DNA from: Streptococcaceae bacterium
GTDB taxonomy: Bacteria > Bacillota > Bacilli > Lactobacillales > Streptococcaceae
Direction: 5' to 3'
DNA length: 52,505 nt
Assembly: GCA_022484805.1 (NCBI GenBank)
Contig: JAKVKP010000017.1
Coordinates: 1-52,505, forward strand
Both the position numbers and the translations under genes were made by a program. Below, piece after piece: positions 39,602 to 49,294 of the stretch. Under the pieces are notes generated by a model that searched no databases, was not told the origin of the DNA, and saw only the letters and a list, made by a program, of their open reading frames with translations. The number at the start of each line of letters is the position of its first letter. Position 1 is the stretch's first letter.

Positions 39602-39685
39602 AAAATACCTTGAGTCCTGAAGTAATCTGTAAAAGTTAGATTAATAATTTAACTTTTGGATTACCGAGAGAATTCAAGGTATTTT
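39602..39685. terminator. Long bidirectional terminator hairpin
   Basis: Three nested complementary blocks: AAAATACCTTGA (39602-39613) with TCAAGGTATTTT (39674-39685), GTAATC (39622) with GATTAC (39659), and AAAAGTTA (39631) with TTAACTTTT (39649). T tracts on both sides. Lies between convergent genes. Confidence 0.85.
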
Positions 39686-39692
39686 TTATGAT

Positions 39693-40784
39693 TTAATTCT
39701 TAGGCTCAAACTGAAATTTAGTCCAAGGCTTTAAGAAATCTAATAAGGCTAATTCCGCTTTCGGCAGACGACAGACTAAATTTTTACGATTGTCTGAATG
39801 TGGCTCTAAAATAATTTGTAGCTCATTTTTATATTTACCAAAGCCATCATTTCCAACAACTACGTCACCACGTTCAAATAATGCTTCATTATCATGAGTG
39901 GGATTGGCAATGTTGCTATATTTAACTCTGACTTGTGTCGAACGCGCCATTGTTGCCGTGATATCACCTCGTCTAAAGTGTTGCTTATCTTCAACAATTT
40001 TTCGTTCAATATCATTTACATCATCTACATACTCAATTGACAAGCTTAGCTTATAGCGATTTAAATTAGCAAGCTTAGTTAATTCTTCATCCGAAGCGTA
40101 TGCATTGCCTATAATTACATCATCAATCAACCCCGTCGCAAAGAGGTGCTTTGCTTGCAATTCTATCGGCTGATCACGATGAATTTCCAAAGTTGGTAAA
40201 CCATCGTTAATATCCCAAGGGCCAAAATCACCTGCTTGGCTTGTTACAAAAGCAGCTGTTCTAATCCCTTGACGTTTAAAACGCTTACTACATTCAATAA
40301 AAAAATCGTAAGGTAGAGCCGTTCCGCGTTGTGGATAAAAATTATGACAGCCATATAAAAATGGTGTATTCGCTTCATAAGAAAGAATGTGTTCTAAATA
40401 TGCCACATTATTACTCATATTTAATTCAATCGCAAGTCCGTATGGATTATAGGTCAGCATCGCTTCCTTGGCACCATCAAATCCTTCATCCAAGCGAATA
40501 CCATCTGCACCTAATTCGGCAAAAAAGCTGAGATCATCATAAGAAATACCAAGCTCACTAAAAATATTTGGCGCAATATCCAAAATTGTCTCAAAACCTA
40601 AATCTTTGGCAAAATGAATAATACCTTTGAACTTTTCGGCAACCTTTGCCTTGCCATCCGTTACTTCAAGCATACTCATAAAAATACGTGAAAATCCTAA
40701 ATTTGCCGCTTTTTGAATATAGGCTTTATCTTTTTCAATGTCACTATGGTCTGGGTAGACCGAAATGCCTAATCTTCGTTTCAT
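39693..40784 (-). CDS. MupG-like TIM-barrel protein (DUF871), possible 6-phospho-muramidase or related glycosidase
   Basis: 363 aa, ATG with AGAGG upstream. RRLGISVYPDHS at the N-terminus, FSRIFMSMLEV, GADGIRLDEGF and CHNFYPQRGTAL match DUF871; the catalytic barrel ends near residue 250 and a cyclophilin-like C-terminal domain follows (TMARSTQVRVKYSN). In B. subtilis MupG cleaves MurNAc-6-phosphate-GlcNAc. Here it is the last gene of a cellobiose-type PTS operon with no MurNAc-specific genes, so another 6-phospho-disaccharide may be the substrate. Any specificity is inference. Confidence 0.85.
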   Translation of the reverse strand: MKRRLGISVYPDHSDIEKDKAYIQKAANLGFSRIFMSMLEVTDGKAKVAEKFKGIIHFAKDLGFETILDIAPNIFSELGISYDDLSFFAELGADGIRLDEGFDGAKEAMLTYNPYGLAIELNMSNNVAYLEHILSYEANTPFLYGCHNFYPQRGTALPYDFFIECSKRFKRQGIRTAAFVTSQAGDFGPWDINDGLPTLEIHRDQPIELQAKHLFATGLIDDVIIGNAYASDEELTKLANLNRYKLSLSIEYVDDVNDIERKIVEDKQHFRRGDITATMARSTQVRVKYSNIANPTHDNEALFERGDVVVGNDGFGKYKNELQIILEPHSDNRKNLVCRLPKAELALLDFLKPWTKFQFEPKN

Positions 40785-40825
40785 GAATTAAACCTCTTTC
40801 TATATATTTACAATATTATTAACAA

Positions 40826-42214
40826 TTAAAAACCATTATTTTCAGATACTGTTCTAAACCAATAGCCTGATTTTTTTATTGTCTTAACCTGTGTATGAAT
40901 GTTGTTTGAAATAAAGCCATAGCGGTTCTTATATGCATTTAGCCACGACCAACAATCAATTGGCGTCCACATATGATACCCAAAACAATTTGAGCCAGCC
41001 TCAATACCTTTATGTAACCACTCTAAATGCTCTTTAACAAAATCAATGCGATAGTCGTCCTCAATCACACCATTTACGCCAATAAAGCGATCTTCATTTG
41101 AGACTCCCATCCCATTTTCCGAAACATACCACGGTATATTTTTATAATTGTCTTTAATATTAATCGCAATATCATACATCGCCTCTGGATAGATTTCCCA
41201 GCCACGATCCAAATTAACTCGACGACCAGGCATATCAAAATTATCGTAATAACGATCCGGCATCCAAGATCCTACTGAATTTGGTGCAACATCCGGTGCC
41301 TTAACACGATTTGGATGATAAAAATTAACACCTAGAAAATCAATTGTATTTTCTGCAATAATCGTGGAATCCTCAGCCTCAGTTTGCCAAATCACGCCAT
41401 CTTTAATTAATAATTTTTCTAATTCCTCTGGGAAATGACCCCAGATTGCCGGCTCTAAGAACATTTTATTATTCCATAATTCAGCAATACGCGCCGCTTC
41501 AAGGTCACCTTCAGTATCAGAAGCCGAGTAAGTCGGTGTTAAGTTCAAAACAATACCGATTTGATTGCCCTGTTCACTCATACCCATTGCTCTAAAAGCT
41601 TGAACCGCCTTTGCAGACGCTAGGTTTAAATGATAAGCAACCTGAACAGCCTTTTTCCCGTCAACGAGATTCGGATAATGAAATTGGAATAAATATTCGC
41701 CCTCAACAACAACCATCGGTTCATTATGAGTTGTCCAAAACTTGACACGATCCCCGAATAATTCAAAGCATTTTTGAGCAAAACCAACAAATAGGTCCAC
41801 CACATGACGAGACTCCCAGCCACCATATTTATGATAAAGCTCAACTGGCAAATCAAAATGGTGTAAATTAATTACTGGTACCATGCCCTGTTCAATAATG
41901 GTATCAATTACACGATTATAAAAATCAACTGCATCCGAATTCACCGTGTTAGTTTCTAAATCATCAATCAGTCGACTCCATTGAATACTTGTTCTAAGGC
42001 TATTCATACCTACTTTTTTCATCAAACTCAAATCATTTTGATAGTCATTATAAAAATTTGAGGCTGTATCTGGCCCAACCTGATCGTAAAATTTTTCTGG
42101 CTCAATTTCATAATGATAATCAAAAACATTGGCATGTTTTTTATGAAAACGTCCTTCACTTTGTGGTCCAGATGTTGCTGCACCCCACCAGAATTTTTTT
42201 GGAAATTCTTTCAT
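40826..42214 (-). CDS. 6-phospho-beta-glucosidase, glycoside hydrolase family 1
   Basis: 462 aa from ATG 42214 (MKEFPKKFWWGAATSGPQSEG), five bases after GGAGG; the longer frame lacks a site. Acid/base E165 in TTHNEP and nucleophile E366 in YVSENGMG. Splits the phosphorylated disaccharide delivered by the PTS into glucose 6-phosphate and an aglycone or sugar. Lies between the IIC and MupG-like genes. Confidence 0.93.
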   Translation of the reverse strand: MKEFPKKFWWGAATSGPQSEGRFHKKHANVFDYHYEIEPEKFYDQVGPDTASNFYNDYQNDLSLMKKVGMNSLRTSIQWSRLIDDLETNTVNSDAVDFYNRVIDTIIEQGMVPVINLHHFDLPVELYHKYGGWESRHVVDLFVGFAQKCFELFGDRVKFWTTHNEPMVVVEGEYLFQFHYPNLVDGKKAVQVAYHLNLASAKAVQAFRAMGMSEQGNQIGIVLNLTPTYSASDTEGDLEAARIAELWNNKMFLEPAIWGHFPEELEKLLIKDGVIWQTEAEDSTIIAENTIDFLGVNFYHPNRVKAPDVAPNSVGSWMPDRYYDNFDMPGRRVNLDRGWEIYPEAMYDIAINIKDNYKNIPWYVSENGMGVSNEDRFIGVNGVIEDDYRIDFVKEHLEWLHKGIEAGSNCFGYHMWTPIDCWSWLNAYKNRYGFISNNIHTQVKTIKKSGYWFRTVSENNGF

Positions 42215-42298
42215 TTCGCCCTCCATATCGATTATAAAAAGGGATTTTTGGGAGCACCTATAAAATCGGTCCTTAATCACCAAAAACCCCACTAACTT

Positions 42299-43552
42299 TT
42301 AAGCTACTTGATTTTTCTTAGCTTCTTGAATATTTGTCATAATAACAAATGGAATATAAATAATAGTTGCAACCACGAGATTGACAGCTGCCAAGACACC
42401 GCCGGCAATACTTTGAGTTGCTAAAACACCGCCAATAATTGGTGGCGTAACCCATGGTGGCATTACAGTAGCTGCTGGAACGAGTCCCAATTTTGTTGAG
42501 AAGTACGCAATTGTCACACAAACCATTGGTGTAATAATAAACGGAATAAACATAATTGGATTCAATACAATCGGCAAACCAAACAATAGTGGTTCATTAA
42601 TGTTAAATAGTCCAGGTGCTGCTGATAAGTTATTCACGACCATCAGCTGTTTATTTTTACGACCAACTAGATAAATCGCAATAATTAAAGCAATTGTAAC
42701 TCCTGTACCACCCATATTCACAAATGAATCAAAGAACGGTTTGTTAACAATATATGGTGCATCTTTTCCTGCACTTACCGCTGCTGCATTAGCTTCAATT
42801 GCTGGTGCATTAATTGTTTGCATAAATGGATCGATTAGGTTGGCACCATGAATACCAAAGAACCATAGGAATGGTGTGATAAAAGCAATAAATAATGCTG
42901 AACCGTAAGAATTTGCTAGTCCCATGAATGGCTCTTGAACTAAAGCATAGAATGATGCAAACATATCGGTCACACCTAAGCCTGCAAGAATGGCAGTAAA
43001 TAAGCCAAAAATAGAAATCGTAATCATTGCAGGTAATAGTGACGCAAAAGCTCTGGCAACTGCAGGTGGTACACCATCAGGCATATTGATTACTAATTTA
43101 TCATTTCCAAGTAAACGAGTGAAAATTTCCGCAACAATAATACCAACAATTAATGCAATAAATAAACCTGATGAATTCATCCCACTTGTTGCAGCACCTA
43201 AGGTAAAGAATGACGCAACCGAAACAACACCTGTTGCAACTGCATCTTTTTTATAATGATTTGCTAAATTATAAGCAACTAAAAATGCAATAAAAACTGA
43301 AAGGACACCAAATGTACCACTCCAAACGGCAGCACCAAAGCCCTTCCAAGATTCACCACCAAAAATACCGTTCATGAAATTTTGGAAGCCATCAATTGGC
43401 AAATTATTAATCATGACAGCAAGTGCACCTAAAATCATTAGCGGCATTGTTACCATAAATGAATCCCGAATTGCAACTAGGTGACGCTGGGCGCCAATTT
43501 TTGAAGCGATTGGAATAAAACGTTTCTCCATAAATTCAATAAACTTGTTCAT
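42299..43552 (-). CDS. PTS lactose/cellobiose-family permease, EIIC
   Basis: 417 aa, ATG with AAGGAGG upstream. Eight to ten membrane segments; MEKRFIPIASKIGAQRHLVAIRD at the start and FFGIHGANLIDP in the middle are typical of CelB/LicC permeases. FNINEPLLFGLPIVLNP is the conserved substrate-site stretch (NEP). Takes up and phosphorylates a beta-glucoside together with the IIA and IIB proteins encoded upstream. Confidence 0.94.
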   Translation of the reverse strand: MNKFIEFMEKRFIPIASKIGAQRHLVAIRDSFMVTMPLMILGALAVMINNLPIDGFQNFMNGIFGGESWKGFGAAVWSGTFGVLSVFIAFLVAYNLANHYKKDAVATGVVSVASFFTLGAATSGMNSSGLFIALIVGIIVAEIFTRLLGNDKLVINMPDGVPPAVARAFASLLPAMITISIFGLFTAILAGLGVTDMFASFYALVQEPFMGLANSYGSALFIAFITPFLWFFGIHGANLIDPFMQTINAPAIEANAAAVSAGKDAPYIVNKPFFDSFVNMGGTGVTIALIIAIYLVGRKNKQLMVVNNLSAAPGLFNINEPLLFGLPIVLNPIMFIPFIITPMVCVTIAYFSTKLGLVPAATVMPPWVTPPIIGGVLATQSIAGGVLAAVNLVVATIIYIPFVIMTNIQEAKKNQVA

Positions 43553-43625
43553 ATTTCCTCCTTTTTAAACTTATTATATTTTCTAGAACAACTAATCTTT
43601 TTGAACAGTTGCCCGAATAAGTCAA

Positions 43626-44801
43626 TTAAAAATAATCATAAAATGAGATTCTGCCTTTTGGAAAGAGCCCCTTCAAATCACGATTTGTAGCTGTTTCAAA
43701 TTTCTCTAATAAGATACCTGTTTCAATCGTTAAATCACCAAGAATTAGAGCTGACCACGCTTGAATTGTCCCTGACAAATCAGACTCGCCTTGCGTACCC
43801 TCAATTTTAACTACATCCGCACCATTACCTTTGATTAACCATTTACCCTGATTCCAAGGACAATAATCATCTTCTGTCACTTCAAATATATAATCATCAT
43901 TACTTTCAAATGAATAGACCTTTAACAGCTCGGAAAAATTAATGATTCGAGTCATCATGTATGGCTCAATATTTAATATTAAGCCTTCATGTTCAACCGC
44001 CAGCCTTTCAAATTGTTCATGACGTGGCGCCGCATACTTAAATATTTGAAAAGATGAAGCATGAGATTTCACAAAGGATAATAACTTTCTTAACGCAAAG
44101 CCCGTTGTATAAACGAACTCATCAATTAAAAATTCATCAGCTAGCATTTTATAAATCAAATAGCCAACCGGCTTTTCATCTTCATCATAAGCAATTGCAA
44201 AGTATCGATCCGGATAATAAGCATCTAAGCGATCCCACCACCAATTCTCACGAACAACAGTATTACGCTCAAAGCCAGACTCTAGGATTTGTTGATAAAG
44301 ATTGAGAACAGTCAATTTGATATTTTCATCCTGCCATTGCCCACGAATTACCTTGCCATCACGTTCTGATTTAAAATTTTGTAGATAGCTCGCAGTCATC
44401 TGATAATTTTTAGTAAAAATTGCATTTTCATAGCCAAATTTTCGATAAAAGCTTTCGGAAAATGGCGCAAGATTTGAAATTAAATAATTACGTTCATATA
44501 GATTAACCAGCATCTCCTGCATCAATTTTGCAATACTACCATCACCACGAGCTTCTGGGTAGCTTGACACATAGCCAACACCAGCCATTTTTACAGTTTT
44601 TTGATAAAAAGCAACTTGAAAATCATTTGCCATAATCAAATTTGTAATACGATTTTGATCATCCATAGAGCCGAAGCAAGTCGCATGATAATATCTGGAT
44701 AAAAAAGTAGGTTCATCGATAACTGACGTCTTTTTATTAAACGCATACTGAATCAATTGTCCAATCATTTCGAGATTTGATTCGTTGTCTGCTAATTTCA
44801 A
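43626..44801 (-). CDS. Eis-like GNAT acetyltransferase with sterol-carrier-like C-terminal domain
   Basis: 391 aa, probable TTG start at 44801. Residues 1-130 are a GNAT domain (VGYVSSYPEARGDGSIAKLMQEML is the acetyl-CoA loop; FYRKFGYENA follows), 135-285 a second GNAT-like half, and 290-391 an SCP2-like domain ending in FYDYF with a free C-terminal aromatic, the layout of Eis. Eis enzymes acetylate multiple amines of aminoglycosides or peptides. Its place inside a PTS operon, between IIA and IIC, suggests acetylation of an amino sugar or a peptide from cell-wall material; that is inference. Confidence 0.85.
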   Translation of the reverse strand: MKLADNESNLEMIGQLIQYAFNKKTSVIDEPTFLSRYYHATCFGSMDDQNRITNLIMANDFQVAFYQKTVKMAGVGYVSSYPEARGDGSIAKLMQEMLVNLYERNYLISNLAPFSESFYRKFGYENAIFTKNYQMTASYLQNFKSERDGKVIRGQWQDENIKLTVLNLYQQILESGFERNTVVRENWWWDRLDAYYPDRYFAIAYDEDEKPVGYLIYKMLADEFLIDEFVYTTGFALRKLLSFVKSHASSFQIFKYAAPRHEQFERLAVEHEGLILNIEPYMMTRIINFSELLKVYSFESNDDYIFEVTEDDYCPWNQGKWLIKGNGADVVKIEGTQGESDLSGTIQAWSALILGDLTIETGILLEKFETATNRDLKGLFPKGRISFYDYF

Positions 44802-44824
44802 AGTCTCACCAACTCCCTGCCTAA

Positions 44825-45139
44825 CTACTTTTCAAGACGTTTATAAATATCAATCACTTCTTTTGCCAAATCATTAAAAGTAATACTCGTCATCAAATGA
44901 TCTTGACTATGAATCGTAAGCAAGGTGATTTCCATAGAATTACCACGCGCCTCTTCTTGTAACAATTCTGTTTGTGAGTGGTGCGCATCAACCAAAGCTT
45001 GATTTGCTGCTTTTAACTTTTCATCCGCTAACTCAAAATCGCCAGCCTTCGCCGCTTGAATTGCTTCCATTGCATCACTTTTAGCATTCCCTGCATTTAC
45101 AATTAAGCCCATGATTGCCTGTAATTGTTCTTCCCCCAT
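44825..45139 (-). CDS. PTS lactose/cellobiose-family EIIA
   Basis: 104 aa, ATG with AGGAGG upstream. Trimeric helical IIA; LLTIHSQDHLMTS places the phosphorylated histidine at H77, aligned with H78 of lactococcal IIA-Lac. Passes phosphate from HPr to IIB. Confidence 0.95.
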   Translation of the reverse strand: MGEEQLQAIMGLIVNAGNAKSDAMEAIQAAKAGDFELADEKLKAANQALVDAHHSQTELLQEEARGNSMEITLLTIHSQDHLMTSITFNDLAKEVIDIYKRLEK

Positions 45140-45166
45140 TTGTCACCTCCTACTAGTGTAATTAAA

Positions 45167-45487
45167 TTAACCAATTAATTCTAAAGCTGTTTTTAAGACA
45201 TTTTCGCCATTCATCATGCCATAATCCGACATATTAATTACTGCAACTGGAATGTTTTTTGATGCTACTTTTTCCTTAAATTGATTTTCCATAAATCTCA
45301 CCTGTGGTCCAAGTAAAAGGACATCTACTGGATGCTCTGCATCTTCTAATTTAATATCTGCTTCAGAAGCAGACACTGCAAAAATATTGGCCTCAATATT
45401 TTTCTCAATTGCAGCTTTTTCCATTTTAGTAACCAACAAACTTGTACTCATTCCTGCTGAACAGACTAACATAATATTTTTACTCAT
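45167..45487 (-). CDS. PTS lactose/cellobiose-family EIIB
   Basis: 106 aa from ATG 45487 (MSKNIMLVCSAGMSTSLL), with GAGAGG eight bases upstream; the GTG three codons before lies in the ribosome site. Phospho-cysteine C9 in the CSAGMSTS loop. First gene of the operon, starting 28 bp after the sigma-54 promoter. Confidence 0.95.
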   Translation of the reverse strand: MSKNIMLVCSAGMSTSLLVTKMEKAAIEKNIEANIFAVSASEADIKLEDAEHPVDVLLLGPQVRFMENQFKEKVASKNIPVAVINMSDYGMMNGENVLKTALELIG

Positions 45488-45514
45488 ATTTATCACCTCT
45501 CTGATTTATTACTT

Positions 45515-45530
45515 AGCAAAACGTGTGCCA
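45515..45530 (-). promoter_or_regulatory. Sigma-54 (-24/-12) promoter of the PTS operon
   Basis: Minus strand TGGCACACGTTTTGCT fits the consensus TGGCAC-N5-TTGCT exactly. The GG and GC elements are correctly spaced and lie 28-43 bp before the EIIB start. Confidence 0.9.
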
Positions 45531-45591
45531 ACTTTCGAAAACAATAAAAACCCTGAATTAACACTGTTTGTCTAATGAAAAACGCCATCTC

Positions 45592-45618
45592 TTAGTGTGC
45601 AAATAAAACGCACACTAA
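45592..45618. promoter_or_regulatory. Inverted repeat, candidate activator (enhancer) site
   Basis: Perfect 9-bp arms TTAGTGTGC (45592-45600) / GCACACTAA (45610-45618), 62 bp upstream of the -24 element, a normal distance for a sigma-54 activator site. A second inverted repeat TAATCTATGT / ACATAGATTA lies at 45789-45819, and TAACGTTA occurs twice between them (about 45677 and 45735). The 448-bp region has no gene. Confidence 0.55.
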
Positions 45619-45883
45619 ATTTTTAATCCAATAGCTCATCATTTAAAATTGGTAAAACAGCCCCCTCATCAATTATTAACGTTAAATAACTTAACGCAAA
45701 TTTCTTGTATTTCCATTACTTTCAATTAAAAAGCTAACGTTATACATCAGTATAGACCAATTTAAGCAAAAAAACAAGCTCGGAGCATTAATCTATGTTA
45801 CATTTCATTACATAGATTATTCCCCTATTTATAATATTACTGACTCTAAAATTTTCATCCATTCAAAATCGATTGACCTTAAA

Positions 45884-45913
45884 CAAAAAAGACCAAGGTT
45901 TAAACCTCGATCT
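45884..45913 (-). terminator. Terminator of the LevR-type regulator gene
   Basis: AGACCAAGGTTT (45890-45901) / AAACCTCGATCT (45902-45913), with two G-T pairs and a TTTTTTG tail on the minus strand. Confidence 0.75.
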
Positions 45914-45935
45914 CATTGATTATTTTTTATTAACT

Positions 45936-48602
45936 TTAACGACGATTAACTGCATTTTCCACAACCATTTGAGTAATGTATGCAATCTCATCCTCAGAAA
46001 CTGCAATTTCATATTTCTTTTCAATCGACATCAAATTCACTCGAACAGTATCCATTTCATAGCGCTTAGAAATTCCGTATGCACTTAAATCTTTAAAGCT
46101 TCTGCCGGGATTACCAGCAATTAACCCATCTACTAAAAAGGCTAAATGAAGCAAAATACCTAAATTAACATCCGGATCAACCACTAATTGCAATTGTTTT
46201 TCTATCGCAGTCAGACTTAGAAGCAATTCCTTAAGTAAGTCACCAACTGAATTAACTGAAGTTAAAACGCCATTAAGTCGTTCAACCATTTGCTCTAAAG
46301 GTAGCTCATCTTCAACAATACGCTTAAAGACTTCTAATTCCTTATCCAAAAAGATATCAAAGGCCGAGAAAAAAGGAATATTTTGATAATCAATTGGTAC
46401 AGTACCCGCAATCGCCATAATTTGATAGCTAGCGCGCAATTCATCTATATGACGTTTAAATGTTTCCTTTTCGAGAAATTGTAATTGAATAATTTTCACC
46501 TTATTTTGATCAATGACTGGAGCAACACGATCAAATAATTTCTGAGCAACACCCTCACCTGTAAAACAAGTAACGATAACCGCTTTCGCAAGTGGCTTCG
46601 CCTTTGAAAATTGAGTAGTAACAGCAGATTCATAAGCTGCTTGGATTTTTTGAAAAATATCCTCTAATAATCTACCACTTTCTGAAAGACGTAGCGCCTC
46701 CATCAAAACCAAGGTCGTTACTAATGGTATCACTTTAATCCGAATTGATAGCTCCTCATGAAGCATCGTAGCAAAGCTATTTAGAGAACCCATATCAGTC
46801 ATCAATAAAACGCCATCTTCTAATGTATCGATTTGAGCTTCTAAATAACGCTTAATTTCATAATACATCTCCTGAACTTCCATTGTTAATGGCATATTAA
46901 ATGCTTTGCCGGCAGAAGCAAGTGTTAATTCTTGCGCTGCTTCGAGCATACTGCTGGCAGTAGACTTACCATGCATTACGACTAAAATTTTAACTTGATG
47001 TTGATTGGTTTGAATATCATCTCCCAAATCAGAGACTAAAAATTTAGTCAAAAATCCAATTTCATCGAATGGTAAGGTTAAATTGAATGCTTCTTCAATC
47101 ATTGTTGAACAATCCAGACCAACTTGAAACTCTTTAGGATAATCCTTACGTAGATTATTTAACTCTGGAAAAGCAATTGTTTTACCCTTTTCAACACGCT
47201 CAATCATTCCTTGCAAATGTAAGGCGAAAGCGAAAAGTGACTGCTCACTAAATTCGCGCTTTAATTCTGCCGAAGCAAAATCAAATAATCGTTCTGCAAG
47301 TGCCTTAATTTGATTAGGCACCGTTGAGTACTGGTCTTCCTGAGCAGCTAAAATCTCAATATAACGATGAAAATCTTGCATCTTGGCATTTTCTAAAAAT
47401 TTCTCCATAAAAGATGCGGAATCATTTTTAGAGCTCGGCAATAATCCTGTTGAGCCTCCTGACGTTTTAGAAAGCGGAATTAATAATTCCTTCATATCAG
47501 GTGAAAATTCTAGTAAATCTTGACTTTTTTCAATGCCTAAGCCCTGAATTCTTTTAAAATTTTTCTTAACACTAAGCAAACCCTGCTGAATTTCAAATGG
47601 TAGATTTCCTTGATGAACTATTATCTTGGCATTACTTCCTGATTGATAGCTTAAAAAGGAACGTGCACAAACTAATTTAACATCCTTTTTTATCTGACCA
47701 ATATTCCCCTTTGCAGGATATAGCAGGAAGGAAAGAAAAGCATCACGTTCAAAAAAAATAGATTGCTTCAAACGTGCTGCTTCAGCTTGAACAAAATGAG
47801 CAACCAAAGCAAAACGTTCTTCAATCGAACGTTCCCTTAATGGCGGTAGCGTAATTGCCATTTGAATTCGTCGGTTAAAGGTAGGTAATAAAACATCCGG
47901 ATCAGCTGTGGTCGCACCGATAATTTGAACTGTCGCTTTCTGTACTTCCGTACTCTCACCCAAAGGTCGATAGGTCCCACGATCAATAAAGGTAAACATC
48001 ATTTCTTGACCTTCAGGTGGTAGCCGATGAATTTCATCAAGAAATAAAATACCACCGTTTGCCTGATGTAATAATCCTAAGCGATCTTCATCTGCACCAG
48101 TATAAGCACCCTTTTTAACACCAAAAATATGGGCATACAATAATTGTGGGTTTTGCGCATAGTCCGCGCAATTAAAAGAAATAAAAGGGACACCCTCATT
48201 AGCACGTCCAACTTGCAAAGCAAAATGATACATACATTCTGCAAACATTGATTTTCCCGTTCCCGATTCGCCAAATAATAAAGTATGCAAACCATTAGGT
48301 GGATAAACAACCGCAGCCTTAGCTTGCTCAATACAAATCTTTAATGAATTTTCTGCACCTATCAAATTTTCAAAAGTTGTTGTTTGAAAATCAGTAGCTA
48401 CTTCATCGGTCTGCACCAGCGCTTTGCAGCAATATAAAACCGGTCGTCCTTCCAATCTTTGAATTTGTTGTTCCTTAAATAATTCAGCAAGATATCGACT
48501 TGCTTGAGTTCTTGACATTGATAACGCAAGAGAAACCTCAATTGCTGAAACTGGTTTTTCAGATGCCTCTAAAAATGCTAAAACTTCATCTTTCTTTTGC
48601 AC
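45936..48602 (-). CDS. LevR-type sigma-54 transcriptional activator with PRD and PTS domains
   Basis: 888 aa, GTG start after GGGAGG. Domains in order: winged helix DNA-binding (1-60), AAA+ sigma-54 activation domain (75-320) with Walker A GESGTGKS (111-118), GAYTGA loop (165-170) for sigma-54 contact and Walker B LFLDE (186-190), PRD1 (about 430-535, H462), EIIA-Man-like (535-665, H544), EIIB-Gat-like (670-770, C679), PRD2 (785-888). Phosphorylation by HPr and the PTS proteins sets its activity. Its target is almost certainly the sigma-54 promoter just downstream. Similar to LpoR/XpoR of enterococci. Confidence 0.93.
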   Translation of the reverse strand: MQKKDEVLAFLEASEKPVSAIEVSLALSMSRTQASRYLAELFKEQQIQRLEGRPVLYCCKALVQTDEVATDFQTTTFENLIGAENSLKICIEQAKAAVVYPPNGLHTLLFGESGTGKSMFAECMYHFALQVGRANEGVPFISFNCADYAQNPQLLYAHIFGVKKGAYTGADEDRLGLLHQANGGILFLDEIHRLPPEGQEMMFTFIDRGTYRPLGESTEVQKATVQIIGATTADPDVLLPTFNRRIQMAITLPPLRERSIEERFALVAHFVQAEAARLKQSIFFERDAFLSFLLYPAKGNIGQIKKDVKLVCARSFLSYQSGSNAKIIVHQGNLPFEIQQGLLSVKKNFKRIQGLGIEKSQDLLEFSPDMKELLIPLSKTSGGSTGLLPSSKNDSASFMEKFLENAKMQDFHRYIEILAAQEDQYSTVPNQIKALAERLFDFASAELKREFSEQSLFAFALHLQGMIERVEKGKTIAFPELNNLRKDYPKEFQVGLDCSTMIEEAFNLTLPFDEIGFLTKFLVSDLGDDIQTNQHQVKILVVMHGKSTASSMLEAAQELTLASAGKAFNMPLTMEVQEMYYEIKRYLEAQIDTLEDGVLLMTDMGSLNSFATMLHEELSIRIKVIPLVTTLVLMEALRLSESGRLLEDIFQKIQAAYESAVTTQFSKAKPLAKAVIVTCFTGEGVAQKLFDRVAPVIDQNKVKIIQLQFLEKETFKRHIDELRASYQIMAIAGTVPIDYQNIPFFSAFDIFLDKELEVFKRIVEDELPLEQMVERLNGVLTSVNSVGDLLKELLLSLTAIEKQLQLVVDPDVNLGILLHLAFLVDGLIAGNPGRSFKDLSAYGISKRYEMDTVRVNLMSIEKKYEIAVSEDEIAYITQMVVENAVNRR

Positions 48603-48727
48603 TACCTATTCACCTCCCGGTCGTTGACTCAACGTCAGCACCTATCGCTCAGGTTTTCTACATTTAACCTCATCATAGCAGAATCACAAAAATAAGTCTA
48701 GACCAATTAGAGGTTCACAATTCTGAA

Positions 48728-49294
48728 TTATCCAATTAAGTAACCTAAAATACCAGCAATTGCAATTAGGAAAATCGGATTAATGCGACGCCATTTTATT
48801 TGCACAAATGCAGAAATAATAAATACAAATAAAGCAAAGGGAGATATCATAGAAAATGGTGAGTCCAATATTCGATTCAAACTAACATCACCCACCAGAA
48901 TGATACCTAAAATAATTGTCAACGACGCATAAATAATTAGACCAACAACACTTGCCTTAATGGTATCCATGATAAACTTAAATAATGGATTGTTTTTAAT
49001 TGACGCTTCATAACGCAGGGCAATTGGTACATAGATAAAAGATGGGATACAGATTGCGAGCGTTGCAATAAATGAGCCCAAAATACCAGCAACCAAATAA
49101 CCAACATAGGTCGCAGAATTAACCGCAATTGGACCAGGAATCATTAAATCTAAAGCCGTTAAATCTGTAAACTGATCAACTGTCAATCCTAAACCTTTGG
49201 AAACAGATAGCACCATTGAAAGCATCGCATAGCCTCCGCCAAAACCGACGGCAGAAATTTTGAAAAAAGATATAAATAGACGCCAATAAATCAT
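48728..49294 (-). CDS. Chromate-transporter family protein, second half-gene
   Basis: 188 aa, ATG with AAAGGAG upstream. CHR domain: KISAVGFGGGYAMLSM, LDLMIPGPIAVNSATYVGY, five or six membrane segments. Short CHR proteins work as pairs of opposite topology, and its start overlaps the end of the preceding CHR gene by 4 bp. Chromate is not proven as the substrate; other oxyanions are possible. Confidence 0.88.
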   Translation of the reverse strand: MIYWRLFISFFKISAVGFGGGYAMLSMVLSVSKGLGLTVDQFTDLTALDLMIPGPIAVNSATYVGYLVAGILGSFIATLAICIPSFIYVPIALRYEASIKNNPLFKFIMDTIKASVVGLIIYASLTIILGIILVGDVSLNRILDSPFSMISPFALFVFIISAFVQIKWRRINPIFLIAIAGILGYLIG

